Origin: Alphaproteobacteria bacterium
Lineage (GTDB): Bacteria; Pseudomonadota; Alphaproteobacteria; UBA6615
Direction of reading: 5' to 3'
Assembly (NCBI GenBank): GCA_013003285.1
Contig: JABDJY010000120.1
Location: 1-9,483, forward strand
Length of the DNA stretch: 9,483 nt
Part shown: positions 1 through 7,027 of the stretch, in pieces
How positions within the stretch are numbered: the stretch's first letter is position 1
Layout: each line of letters begins with the position of its first letter
Notes under the pieces: model-generated
Told to the model about the DNA's origin: nothing
Database searches by the model: none
What the model saw: the letters and a program-made list of their open reading frames with translations, nothing else
Made by a program: the position numbers and the translations under genes

Positions 1-488
1 GCGCCGAACAGCGCGGCCATGGCGTTGTGGGGCATCAATTTATAGAACGCGCCGGGACCGGTATGGACCGCCCATAGCGCGCCGCCATCGTGCCAGGCGA
101 CAAAGCCGACAACGAAGATCGCGATGCTGATGGCGGCGATCAGGCCGATAGCCAGACCGTTGCGCGCGAAGAGTGGCGCCAGCGCGCGGGGCCAGGCATA
201 GGTCTGGTAGGATTCGGCGCGCACCATGGCTAGATTCTGCGGCACATTGACCGCGAATTCGTGCGGCGGCGCGAACTGGCAATCCACATAACAGGCGCCG
301 CAGGCGTGGCAGAGATTGGCCAAATAGTTCAGATCGCCATCGGGGAAGGCGCGGCGCATTTCCATCGCCGGAAACACCGCGCACAGGCCCTCGCAATAGC
401 GGCACGAATTGCACACGGTCATCAGCCGGTCGGCCTCGGCCAGCACGGCGCTGGCATGGCCTTCGGTGCGCGGCGTTGGCGATGTCAT
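1..488 (-). CDS. tcuB: TcuB-like 4Fe-4S/membrane electron-transfer protein (partial, C-terminus beyond left edge)
   Basis: This is the partner of the flavoprotein TcuA. In the known Salmonella system TcuB passes electrons from the reduced FAD of tricarballylate dehydrogenase to the membrane quinone pool. About 162 residues are visible, reading from ATG at 488 to the left edge, against roughly 380 in the family. Two ferredoxin-type cysteine sets can be read: CNSCRYCEGLC (Cys26, 29, 32, 36) and CHACGACYVDC (Cys60, 63, 66, 70). A hydrophobic segment at about 111-131 is the first membrane helix. The ATG overlaps the tcuA stop in an ATGA arrangement (485-488), so translation is probably coupled. 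The reading frame is open to the edge with no stop. The related CobZ protein (precorrin-3B synthase) fuses the same two modules, so a cobalamin role cannot be excluded from this window. No cob gene is visible, and I prefer the TcuB name. Confidence 0.88.
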   Translation of the reverse strand, partial: MTSPTPRTEGHASAVLAEADRLMTVCNSCRYCEGLCAVFPAMEMRRAFPDGDLNYLANLCHACGACYVDCQFAPPHEFAVNVPQNLAMVRAESYQTYAWPRALAPLFARNGLAIGLIAAISIAIFVVGFVAWHDGGALWAVHTGPGAFYKLMPHNAMAALFG

Positions 489-1912
489 GCCGCGGCCTCG
501 TTTCGGTTTTCGGCTGACCCGCCAACGAGTGCGGCTGCCGCGCGCCCAGCGATCCGCCCGAACACGCTGCCAATGGTCATGCCGATTCCGGCGGCGTAAC
601 CGCTGCCCAGTATGTTCCCAGCCATGACCTCACCGGCGGCGAACATGTTGGCCGACGGATCGCCATTCGCCATGAGGATCCGCGCGTCGCCGTTCACCTT
701 GGCCGCCAGATAGGTAAAGGTGATGCCCGGGCGTACCGGATAGGCATAGAACGGCGCGGTCTCGATGCGCTGGGCCCAATGGGATTTCGGCGGCGCCAAG
801 CCCTCGGTGCGGCAATCGTCCAAGACCGATGCGTCGAACGTGCCGGGCCGCACGGCGGCATTAAATTCGGCCATCGTCTTCTCCAACGCCGCCGCATCCA
901 ACTCCAGCGCCTCGGCCAACGCACCAAGAGTCGGCGCGGAGATCGGCGGATAGAGCGAGGGCATAAACCGGTCCAGGCTGGGCGCATCGAAGATGATATA
1001 GGCGATCTGGTCGGGCTGCTGAGCCACCAGCCGGCCCCAGATGGCATAGCGCTTAGGCCAGATATCCTCGCCCTCGTCATAGAAACGCTGGGCGGTGCGG
1101 TTGACCACCACGCCGAACACCACGCAGTCGAGCCGGGTGATGATGCCGCCATCGAATTTCGGCGCGCGGGCGTCGATGGCGACGGCGTGGCACTGGGTCG
1201 GGTCGCCCAGCGTCTGCACCCCGCCCTCCATCAGCGCCTTCAGAACAACGCCCTTATTATAGGGCGTGCCGCGCACCAGAAAATTCTCCGCCGGCGCGCC
1301 CCAGCCTTCCTTGAGCCAGTCGATATTGGCCTCGAAGCCGCCCGATGCGGCGACCAGCGCCGCCGCGCGGACCGTGACGGTCTCGTCCCCCAGCCGCACG
1401 CGTGCGCCGGTAAACACACCGTCGGCGATATCCAGGCCGGTGACCTCGGCGTCGTAGCAAACCGCGACGCCCAGTTTTTCGGCGGTGCGGTAGAGCGCGT
1501 TCAGCATGGCCCGCCCGCCGCCGAGGAAAAACGAGTTGGTGCGGCCCAAACTCAACGTGCCGCCCAGGGACGGCTGAAAACGCACGCCCTGTTGGGCGAT
1601 CCACGGCAGCAAATCCTTCGATTCCGCGATCATCAGTCGCGCCAAATCCGCGTCCATATTGCCGTCGGTGACCCGCAGCAGATCGTCGAAAAATTCTTCC
1701 TCGGTGTAGGGGCCCGACAGCGTCTCGGTCGCCGCGTCATGGGCGCAGCGCATGTTGCGGGTGTGGCGCGTATTGCCGCCGCGGTAGAATTTCGGCGCCG
1801 CCTCCAGCACCAAAACGCTGGCGCCGACCCGCCGCGCCTCGATCGCCGCACACAGCCCGGCATTGCCGCCGCCGACAACCAGAACATCGTATCGCTTTCC
1901 CAAGTCGCCCAA
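485..1912 (-). CDS. tcuA: FAD-dependent tricarballylate dehydrogenase TcuA
   Basis: This cytoplasmic flavoprotein of the fumarate reductase/succinate dehydrogenase superfamily is expected to oxidise tricarballylate to cis-aconitate, feeding the TCA cycle. It has 475 residues, close to the family length of about 465-470. The N-terminal Rossmann motif DVLVVGGGNAGL (residues 9-20) binds the ADP part of FAD. The family signature RGGNTRHTRNMR follows at 44-55. The C-terminal FAD-closing region around ANMFAAGEVMAGNILGSGYA is present. The start is a TTG at 1912: an in-frame TAA lies five codons further upstream and no ATG lies before the Rossmann motif. A second TTG at 1903 is an alternative, and a weak G-rich ribosome site precedes both. 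It is followed by tcuB with a 4-bp overlap. The citrate/tricarballylate transporter (TcuC) and regulator (TcuR) usual for this operon are not seen. The alternative is a split CobZ-type protein. Confidence 0.88.
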   Translation of the reverse strand: MGDLGKRYDVLVVGGGNAGLCAAIEARRVGASVLVLEAAPKFYRGGNTRHTRNMRCAHDAATETLSGPYTEEEFFDDLLRVTDGNMDADLARLMIAESKDLLPWIAQQGVRFQPSLGGTLSLGRTNSFFLGGGRAMLNALYRTAEKLGVAVCYDAEVTGLDIADGVFTGARVRLGDETVTVRAAALVAASGGFEANIDWLKEGWGAPAENFLVRGTPYNKGVVLKALMEGGVQTLGDPTQCHAVAIDARAPKFDGGIITRLDCVVFGVVVNRTAQRFYDEGEDIWPKRYAIWGRLVAQQPDQIAYIIFDAPSLDRFMPSLYPPISAPTLGALAEALELDAAALEKTMAEFNAAVRPGTFDASVLDDCRTEGLAPPKSHWAQRIETAPFYAYPVRPGITFTYLAAKVNGDARILMANGDPSANMFAAGEVMAGNILGSGYAAGIGMTIGSVFGRIAGRAAAALVGGSAENRNEAAA

Positions 1913-2067
1913 GCTCGCCCGCCCTTACCCGCCGCCGCTATCTGCTACCGGCGCCGCAGCGCGGCGCTGGCGCCAACAAGGTGCACCGGAACAGCCGCTT
2001 TGTGAATTGCAACGGGCGAGAAATTTGTCGGGACGGTGGTTTGGCCGGCAAAGATGGGCGGTCTTCT

Positions 2068-2083
2068 CGGGCGATTTAGCCCG
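2068..2083. terminator. Short stem-loop at the end of the methyltransferase gene
   Basis: CGGGC (2068-2072) pairs with GCCCG (2079-2083) around the loop GATTTA. One more T-A pair at 2067/2084 makes a 6-bp stem, and the methyltransferase stop codon (2078-2076) sits in the loop. No T-run follows on either strand, so it is at best a weak or factor-assisted terminator between the methyltransferase and tcuA. Confidence 0.25.
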
Positions 2084-2777
2084 ACAATGTCTCATTCTTT
2101 TTCGCGACGATGAAGACGGCTTTTCCCTTGCGAGGTTGCCAGTCGTAATCGATGGCGAAGCCGGCGCGAATAAAACTTTGCTTCAAGTCATCGGGGGAGA
2201 AGACCCTAACCAGAGGAATAACCCGGAAAAATTTCCCGACGGGCCCGACATAACGAAACCAACCCATCGTTTCGCCCAGGCACGCCGTGCTGGTTACGAA
2301 AACGCCGCCGGGCTTGAGCATTTTATGAACCCGGGCGATGGCCACATCTCTGTCTTCAAGCAGATGCAACAGGCTGAGCGCCAAGACCACGTCTACGGAT
2401 CCGTCGGCGACCTCGAGATCGTCGATCGTGGATTGTTCGAACGTGATGTTGTCGATGTTGGCGGCTTCGGCCTTGCGCTTGGCGATCGCGAGCATGCCGG
2501 ATGAGATATCGACGGCGCGAATATGCTTCACATGAGGCGCATGCACGATCGCGGTCGAACCGGTTCCGCAGCCGAGTTCCAGTACGTCCATATCTGGGCG
2601 CAGGTAGCCGCGCGTGACATCGAGCTTCTTGCGGTAGGCCGCTTCGTCGGCGACCGGGCTCTTGGCATAGCGCTCGGCGACCTTGTCCCAGAATTTCGCG
2701 GCGCTATCCATTTTTCCCATCGGCTGCTTCGGCGCGGCACGCGGTGCGCCGCCGGTTTCAAGTGTAGCTGTGTTCAT
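2076..2777 (-). CDS. Class I SAM-dependent methyltransferase (Methyltransf_11 type)
   Basis: This 233-residue cytoplasmic enzyme transfers a methyl group from S-adenosylmethionine to an unknown acceptor. Motif I DVLELGCGTGS is at 64-74. The acidic residue ending strand 2 (RAVDIS, Asp90) would bind the ribose. DVVLALSLLHLL (about 129-140) is the motif IV/V region, and LKPGGVF (154-160) is the usual post-motif turn. I chose ATG at 2777 because GGAG lies eight bases before it. A longer frame to 2825 has no such site and would use most of the divergent promoter region. The gene is transcribed away from the LysR gene at 2863, a classical arrangement in which the regulator controls its divergent neighbour. 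The substrate cannot be told. A residue series near 170-180 (TMGWFRYVGPVGKFF) is aromatic-rich and may shape the acceptor pocket, but this is speculation. Confidence 0.87.
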   Translation of the reverse strand: MNTATLETGGAPRAAPKQPMGKMDSAAKFWDKVAERYAKSPVADEAAYRKKLDVTRGYLRPDMDVLELGCGTGSTAIVHAPHVKHIRAVDISSGMLAIAKRKAEAANIDNITFEQSTIDDLEVADGSVDVVLALSLLHLLEDRDVAIARVHKMLKPGGVFVTSTACLGETMGWFRYVGPVGKFFRVIPLVRVFSPDDLKQSFIRAGFAIDYDWQPRKGKAVFIVAKKNETLSG

Positions 2778-2819
2778 TGTCCGATCTCCATTCGCGTAAA
2801 GACAGGCAGGGATATATCG

Positions 2820-2838
2820 ATACATATTCGGCGTGTAT
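2820..2838. promoter_or_regulatory. Candidate LysR operator in the divergent promoter
   Basis: The 85-bp gap between the divergent methyltransferase and LysR genes is AT-rich compared with its surroundings. It holds the inverted repeat ATACA-N9-TGTAT, of a size typical of LysR-type regulator sites. It does not match the T-N11-A core perfectly. TTGACG at 2840-2845 immediately downstream could be a -35 element for the LysR gene, but no convincing -10 at standard spacing precedes the predicted ATG. The functional assignment is inference from position and symmetry. Confidence 0.35.
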
Positions 2839-2862
2839 ATTGACGAAACTTGTTGATATGAT

Positions 2863-3762
2863 ATGCAATTACGTATGGATTGGCGATCGGTAAATTTTGA
2901 CTGGAACCGCGCGCGCGCATTTCTTGTAACAGCGGAGGAAGGCTCGCTATCGGCCGCCGCACGCGCATTGGATCTGGCGCAGCCGACCCTCGGACGTCAG
3001 GTGGCGGCGCTTGAAGAAGAGCTGGGTGTCACTCTGTTCGAACGCGTCGGGCGCGGGCTCGTGCTGACGCAAAGCGGCCTCGAACTGGTTGAGCATGTCC
3101 GCGCCATGGGCGATGCGGCGACCCGAGTTTCACTGACCGCCTCCGGCCAATCGCAATCCGTCGAAGGACCAATTTGCATCACGACGACAGAGGCCTATGC
3201 GGCGTTCGTCCTGCCGCCCATCATCGCACAGCTACGCGAGGAGGCGCCGGGCATCACGGTTGAGATCGTTGCGTCTAATGCGGTCAGCGATCTGCGTCGC
3301 CGCGAAGCTGACATCGCCATTCGAAACGGACGTCCGACCGACCCCGATCTCATCGCGCGGAAGATCAAGGACGATGCGGCGCAGTTTTATGCGACGCCGG
3401 CCTATATTGACCAGATCGGCAACCCGGCAACGCTCGCTGATTTCTCCGAAGCCGCCTTCATCGGGTTTATCGACAACAAAGCGCTCCACGATGGCCTTAA
3501 TGCGCTGGGTTTCAATCTCACCGGGCGCAATTTCCCGGTGTCGACGGGCAGCCATCTCGTTCATTGGGAGCTTGCGAAGCAGGGCCTGGGCATCGGCGCC
3601 ATGCCGATCTCGGTTGGTGACGCCGAGCCGCGGGTGAAACGGGTGGCGCCGTGGATGGACCCAATCGAGATCCCGGTCTGGCTTGTCGCCCACCGCGAAC
3701 TAAGGACCAGCCGGCGCGTTCGACTGGTCTTTGATTTTTTAGCCGCGGCGCTTCTAGAGTGA
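2863..3762 (+). CDS. LysR-family transcriptional regulator
   Basis: This 299-residue DNA-binding regulator has the usual family length of about 300. The N-terminal winged helix-turn-helix spans about residues 13-72. Signature stretches are FLVTAEEGSLSAAARALDLA and the recognition-helix region QPTLGRQVAALEEELGVTLF. A linker helix leads to an effector-binding domain (about 100-295) of the periplasmic-binding fold. ATG at 2863 is used here. ATG at 2875 would shorten it by four residues and is equally possible, as neither has a clear ribosome site. It is divergent from the methyltransferase, so autoregulation and control of that gene are likely. Its effector is unknown. The tcuAB pair lies on the far side of the methyltransferase and could also be a target, though nothing in the sequence shows this. 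Confidence 0.9.
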   Translation: MQLRMDWRSVNFDWNRARAFLVTAEEGSLSAAARALDLAQPTLGRQVAALEEELGVTLFERVGRGLVLTQSGLELVEHVRAMGDAATRVSLTASGQSQSVEGPICITTTEAYAAFVLPPIIAQLREEAPGITVEIVASNAVSDLRRREADIAIRNGRPTDPDLIARKIKDDAAQFYATPAYIDQIGNPATLADFSEAAFIGFIDNKALHDGLNALGFNLTGRNFPVSTGSHLVHWELAKQGLGIGAMPISVGDAEPRVKRVAPWMDPIEIPVWLVAHRELRTSRRVRLVFDFLAAALLE

Positions 3763-3785
3763 GGCGTTGCAGCGTTGGCGCTCAC
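3759..3785. terminator. Possible stem-loop after the LysR gene
   Basis: GTGAG(G)CG at 3759-3766 can pair with CGCTCAC at 3779-3785 with one bulged G. The LysR stop codon is in the left arm. No T-run follows, so termination here is only suggested by position. Confidence 0.2.
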
Positions 3786-3822
3786 CGCGCGGCGTTTCTA
3801 AATGGCTATATTGAGAGAAAAA

Positions 3823-3867
3823 TGGTGCCGCCTGCAGCATTCGAACCTGCGAACCCCGCATTACGAA
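3823..3867 (-). other. Attachment-site scar: 3' half of a tRNA-Thr(CGU) gene
   Basis: Read on the minus strand, this 45-bp stretch begins with a tRNA anticodon loop TTCGTAA (anticodon CGT). It continues with the 3' anticodon stem TGCGG, a short variable region, a T-arm GCAGG-TTCGAAT-GCTGC, an acceptor strand AGGCGGC, discriminator A and CCA. Nothing upstream (ATCGGT and beyond) pairs with the anticodon stem, and there is no D-arm or 5' acceptor strand, so it is not a gene. The T-stem has one G-G mismatch, consistent with drift. Identity that starts at the anticodon loop and ends at CCA is what a tRNA-targeting tyrosine recombinase leaves at the far end of its element. An integrase gene begins about 160 bp away. 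Flanking sequence from about 3868 to 4023 is AT-rich and holds no other recognisable feature. Confidence 0.72.
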
Positions 3868-4035
3868 ACCGATTTATTGGCTTTTTGAAGCACTATGAAG
3901 GGGCATGAAATTACCTGAACAAGCCTCACAACCCGTTGTTTTTGCTTTCTTTTATCCTCTGAACAGCTTAGAAGATCTTAGATTGGTTTTGCAATCTATG
4001 CGAGCTTATAAAGAGTTTAATTCGTGAGTTGTGGC

Positions 4036-4644
4036 ATGAACAAATACAAGCTCACCAAATCCCAAGTCGACAAGATCCCTTTCACTGCCTCCGGTCAGAA
4101 GATCTATATGGATCGCGACTTGCCGGGTTTTGGCATTCGCGTTGGCCGAGATGTGAAAAGCTATTTCGTTCAACGGCACATCGGTCGCAAGAACGTCAGA
4201 GTGACTGTTGGCAGGCACGGCATATTAACCGCCGAACAAGCTAGAAAAGACGCCCTAGAACTACTCGTTAGAATGACCCGGGGTGAAAACCCGAACGAGA
4301 CCAAGCGTCAGGCTTATGCGGCAACCATCACTCTTAGCGAAGCACTCGCGGAATACCTTCTAGCCCGAAAAGAGCTGCGCCCATTTACGATCAAAATCTA
4401 TCACCATCTGATCGAACATTACCTCGAGGATTGGGTCGATAAACCGATCGCAAGTATCACTCCGAACATGGTCGCACAGAGACATCTCCGGCTTGGGGTC
4501 GAGATCGGTGGACACACGGCAAACAATGTAATGCGGGAGCACCCCTCGGCGTCGCCCTTTCGCGAAGGCTCGACGACCATCTGCAGGGCAGGCTCTATCT
4601 CGTCTACCTTGCGCGATCAATCCGCTGTCGTAGAAAATACGTAA
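4036..4644 (+). pseudogene. Truncated P4-type tyrosine recombinase (integrase), catalytic domain lost
   Basis: The N-terminal 85-90 residues form the arm-type DNA-binding domain of DUF4102 integrases. Visible stretches include YMDRDLPGFGIRV, a SYFVQRHIGRKNVRVTVGRHG strand pair and LTAEQARKDALELL. Residues about 98-165 (TLSEALAEYLLARKELRPF onward to ITPNMVAQRH) are the SAM-like core-binding domain. Recognisable homology stops near VMR at about 4535. The remaining roughly 37 codons are unlike the family. The catalytic domain with its Arg, Lys, His, Arg, His and Tyr is absent, so the protein cannot recombine DNA. The intact family has about 390-430 residues and this keeps about 165. ATG at 4036 or GTG at 4024 could start it. 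It reads away from the tRNA-Thr remnant, as expected for an element integrated there. Lower GC and different codon use from the neighbours suggest transfer. Confidence 0.85.
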
Positions 4645-4694
4645 TACGAGTGTATGCAGATCAATCGCGCGGGCCCAAAACGAGGCGGATGGCT

Positions 4695-5612
4695 ATGGTA
4701 AACAGGGGCACTTCTTCCAAACCCAGGATCGCGATAGTTGGCGCCGGCGTGGCCGGGCTTACGTGTGCCGCACGGCTAATAGCAGCGGGCTGCCAACCGA
4801 TAGTCTTTGAAAAGAGCCGTGGTCTCGGCGGCCGTTTGGCGACCCGCAGGGTAGGCGACGGCTTTTCGTTCGACCATGGCGCGCAGTTTGTCACCGCCCG
4901 ATCGTCTGAATTCCGGCGCTTCCTCCAAGCAGCCGTCGGATCGGGAGCGGCGCGCCAGTGGCGCCCTAAAGGTTGCGATACAAAAAATTCTGAAGCCGCC
5001 GATTGGCTCGTCGGCGTACCGACAATGAACGCGTTTATGAAGCCGGTCGCCGCGGTGATCGATATTCGTCTTGATACACAAGTATCGGCTATTTTCCGGC
5101 AGGGTGCCGGCTGGTATGTCGAACAGAGTTCCGCCAGGAATAAAGAGAAGTTCGATGCGGTCGTGGTCGCCGTTCCAGCGCCGCAAGCAAGGGACCTGAT
5201 TGTATCGGAACCGGCTATTGTGAATGAGCTCGCTCGCGTTTCCATCGCGCCGTGCTGGGCGCTTATGTTGGTATTTGAGACGCCTTTCGAGCCTGGCTTT
5301 GATGCTCAAAAAAGCTACAGCAATAACCTGGCATGGATAGCACGGAACGGCTCCAAGCCGGGTCGCAACAGCGCAAAAGACTGCTGGGTCGTCCATGCAA
5401 GCCCAAGCTGGAGTGAGCGTCACCTCGAACTCGATCGCGAGACGGTCGCGGTAAAGATGATCGAACTGGTTCAAGCCGCGTCCGGTACCGAAGTTGAGGA
5501 AGGCCGCGTCGTCGATGTAACTATTCAAGGACAGAGCGTCTCGGGTACGCTGCGGCAGCCGAGCAGATGCGCCGATAAATCTAGAAACGTGCATAGATTC
5601 AGGCTTTGGTGA
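4695..5612 (+). pseudogene. Renalase-like NAD(P)/FAD-dependent oxidoreductase (COG3380 type), C-terminus disrupted
   Basis: This is a flavin amine-oxidase-like protein of the renalase group, often found beside photolyase and stress genes. Bacterial relatives oxidise wrongly reduced dihydronicotinamides. From ATG 4695 it has 305 residues. The FAD motif RIAIVGAGVAGLTCAARL is at 11-28, FEKSRGLGGRLATRR at 38-52, and FDHGAQF at 59-65. ATG 4695 has GAGG nine bases upstream; ATG 4689 and a GTG at 4650 are alternatives. Homology holds to about VQAASGTEVEEG. The usual end (an HRW-YA stretch and a C-G-D-W motif closing the flavin site, about 50-60 residues) is missing. The other frames show possible remains: GYAAAAEQM at 5543-5569, and CIDSGFGDC before a TAG at 5626. 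I infer one or more frameshifts, and loss of flavin binding is likely. A residual or shortened function cannot be excluded. Confidence 0.72.
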
Positions 5613-5624
5613 CTGCGCTTTTTT

Positions 5625-6092
5625 TTAGCTACTTAGGTTTTGGGCGATATCACGCAGCAGTCGGCTAATATCTATGACCAGTGACGTGTAGGCATGTGTA
5701 AAGTCTAACTCGTCACGGCGGACCACGCGAACCACCCATATGTCGGCGCGGGCGATGACCAGCAGATACTCGTCATCGGGGGCATTGTAGGGATCGGTAA
5801 TAATCTTGAAGGCCGGCGACTTCATGATCTCGCCAGCGGCCTGGTTCGCAAGTCTCGCCGCCGCCTCCGACGGAACGCAAATGACACTCACATGTTGCGC
5901 CATCAAGGCTGCGCAAAGTCCGTCGCGAAAGCTAAACTGCCGTGTCGCGGCTGTGCCTGCGCTGTCAGCGGCACTGCGAAAGGAACCGCGATCGACCCAA
6001 CCGGCGAACTGTTTCGCGGTAGTCTCAACTCGAAACTGGCGCATGAGATCGTCGATTGTAAATGTTTTCGACAGAATATTGCGATCGGTCAT
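5625..6092 (-). CDS. Hypothetical protein, possibly a MerR-like regulator
   Basis: This is a 155-residue cytoplasmic protein with no membrane segment. The start is ATG 6092, which has AGGAG seven bases upstream. A longer frame to 6155 would overlap the preceding gene and lacks such a site. The N-terminus FTIDDLMRQFRV, then FAGWVDRGSF and RQFSFRDGL, resembles the first helix-turn-helix and wing of MerR-type regulators, but the match is loose. The second half (SPAFKIITDPYNAPDDEY, LLVIARADIWVVRVV) looks like a small alpha/beta ligand-sensing or dimer domain that I do not recognise. It is the last gene of a minus-strand operon, 31 bp after the SDR stop, and converges on the renalase-like gene with only 12 bp between. 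A MerR-type regulator is common in photolyase-linked gene sets, which supports but does not prove the guess. Confidence 0.72.
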   Translation of the reverse strand: MTDRNILSKTFTIDDLMRQFRVETTAKQFAGWVDRGSFRSAADSAGTAATRQFSFRDGLCAALMAQHVSVICVPSEAAARLANQAAGEIMKSPAFKIITDPYNAPDDEYLLVIARADIWVVRVVRRDELDFTHAYTSLVIDISRLLRDIAQNLSS

Positions 6093-6123
6093 GGTCTGGC
6101 TCCTGAGCAGATCAGCGCCGCTT

Positions 6124-6897
6124 TTAGAATGGGATCTCACTGCCATCCCACGCAAACAATCGGCCCGACGATTGCGACGACAGATTGTCTATCACTGTGA
6201 GCAGCTGATGCGCCGCCTGCTCAGCAGGAAACAAGCGCTCGGCCGCAACGCCCCGCTGAAACGGTCGTGACAAATCGGTGTCGACAGTGCCGGGGTGCAG
6301 ACCAACACAGACCGCCGAGGAATTGCGCCGCGCCAATTCGATGGCAAGCGTGCGGATCATCATGTTAAGCGCTGCCTTGGAGGCCCGGTAGCCATACCAA
6401 CCACCCAGTTGGTTATCGCCGATGCTGCCGACGCGTGCCGAAAGAGCAGAAAATACTGCTTTGCGGTCGCGCCGCAGCAGTGGCAGGAAGTGCTTCGCTA
6501 CGAGCGCCGGGCCGATGCAATTGACGTCGAAGGAGCGTCGCAGCACGTCCGGGTCGAGCGTGCGCCACGTCTTTTCAGGCCGCAAACTATCGCCATCGTG
6601 CAACATGCCCGTGGCGACAAAAACGAGATCGAGCGGCTCGCCAGCCGCGGCGATCTGCTCGGCTGCCCGCGCAATTGTCGCTTCCTCTGTGAGGTCGAGC
6701 GCGAGTGGGTGAACCTGTTTAGACGGGTGCTCTATCTCGCGGCGCGACGCAGCCCAGATGCGGGCGATACCGCGATCAGCAGCCAGGGCGTCCACGATGG
6801 CGCCGCCGATGCCGCCCGAAGCGCCGATCACTGCCACCGCTGCCGGCCTTTCGAGTGATCGTAGGTACTGTACGGTGTCTTCAGCTAAGGCCATCAT
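6124..6897 (-). CDS. Classical short-chain dehydrogenase/reductase (CsgA-like SDR)
   Basis: This 257-residue NAD(P)-dependent oxidoreductase of unknown substrate is of classical SDR length. The cofactor glycine motif GASGGIG is at 25-31. A conserved Asn is at 126 in DVNCIGP. The catalytic Ser lies near 153 in SALSARVGS. The YxxxK pair is Tyr170 and Lys174 in YRASK, followed by LHPGTVDT, the usual loop after the active site. All catalytic residues are present, so the gene looks functional. ATG 6897 overlaps the stop of the small upstream frame (6894-7010) as ATGA; ATG 6894 is the next option. The same kind of SDR recurs with photolyase, TspO and DUF427 genes in alphaproteobacterial singlet-oxygen gene sets. 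That suggests a role with lipid-derived or carbonyl products of photooxidation, as inference only. Confidence 0.9.
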   Translation of the reverse strand: MMALAEDTVQYLRSLERPAAVAVIGASGGIGGAIVDALAADRGIARIWAASRREIEHPSKQVHPLALDLTEEATIARAAEQIAAAGEPLDLVFVATGMLHDGDSLRPEKTWRTLDPDVLRRSFDVNCIGPALVAKHFLPLLRRDRKAVFSALSARVGSIGDNQLGGWYGYRASKAALNMMIRTLAIELARRNSSAVCVGLHPGTVDTDLSRPFQRGVAAERLFPAEQAAHQLLTVIDNLSSQSSGRLFAWDGSEIPF

Positions 6898-7010
6898 TCG
6901 CTTACCGGTTTCAGCGCGGTGGGGAACCGCGCGGCGCTGGCCAAGGCGATCATGCTAAACGCTGGCAACAAGGTCACAACGGCCAACGTGCTGACCCGCT
7001 TTCCAACCAT
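6894..7010 (-). CDS. Small membrane or secreted protein of 38 residues
   Basis: A short frame starts at ATG 7010 and ends by ATGA overlap with the SDR start. Its ribosome site GGAG, nine bases upstream of the ATG, is among the best in the region. It begins 17 bp after the stop of the preceding four-cysteine gene. The peptide has a charged start (MVGKR), a hydrophobic stretch of about 20 residues (STLAVVTLLPAFSMIALASA) and a short tail ARFPTALKPVSE. This matches a single-helix membrane protein, or a signal peptide with almost no mature part. The frame stays open to 7088, but that longer start overlaps the upstream gene and has no such site. I do not recognise a family. It may also serve mainly to couple translation into the SDR. 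Spacing, ribosome site and hydropathy are the only support. Confidence 0.5.
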   Translation of the reverse strand: MVGKRVSTLAVVTLLPAFSMIALASAARFPTALKPVSE

Positions 7011-7027
7011 GGGCCGGATCTCCGTGG

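Noticed and set aside
485..1912. CobZ-type cobalamin biosynthesis enzyme
   Set aside because: CobZ is normally one fused protein near cob genes. Here the two modules are separate and no cob gene is seen, so TcuAB is preferred though not proven.
779..2005. 408-codon plus-strand open frame opposite tcuA
   Set aside because: It is the antisense shadow of a well-recognised GC-rich gene. Its composition is rich in Arg, Gln and His and no domain is seen.
2778..2825. Longer start of the methyltransferase
   Set aside because: It has no ribosome site and consumes half of the divergent promoter. ATG 2777 has GGAG at good spacing.
3823..3867. A functional tRNA gene
   Set aside because: There is no 5' acceptor strand, D-arm or 5' anticodon stem, and the T-stem has a mismatch. 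It is only the 3' half.
4776..5594. 272-codon minus-strand open frame opposite the renalase-like gene
   Set aside because: Antisense shadow. The plus frame holds the FAD motifs, and the minus frame has no family and no ribosome site.
5619..5626. T-run as intrinsic terminator of the renalase-like gene
   Set aside because: Eight T's are present but no stem precedes them in the 20 bases upstream.
6295..6858. 187-codon plus-strand frame opposite the SDR
   Set aside because: Antisense shadow of a gene with a full SDR active site.
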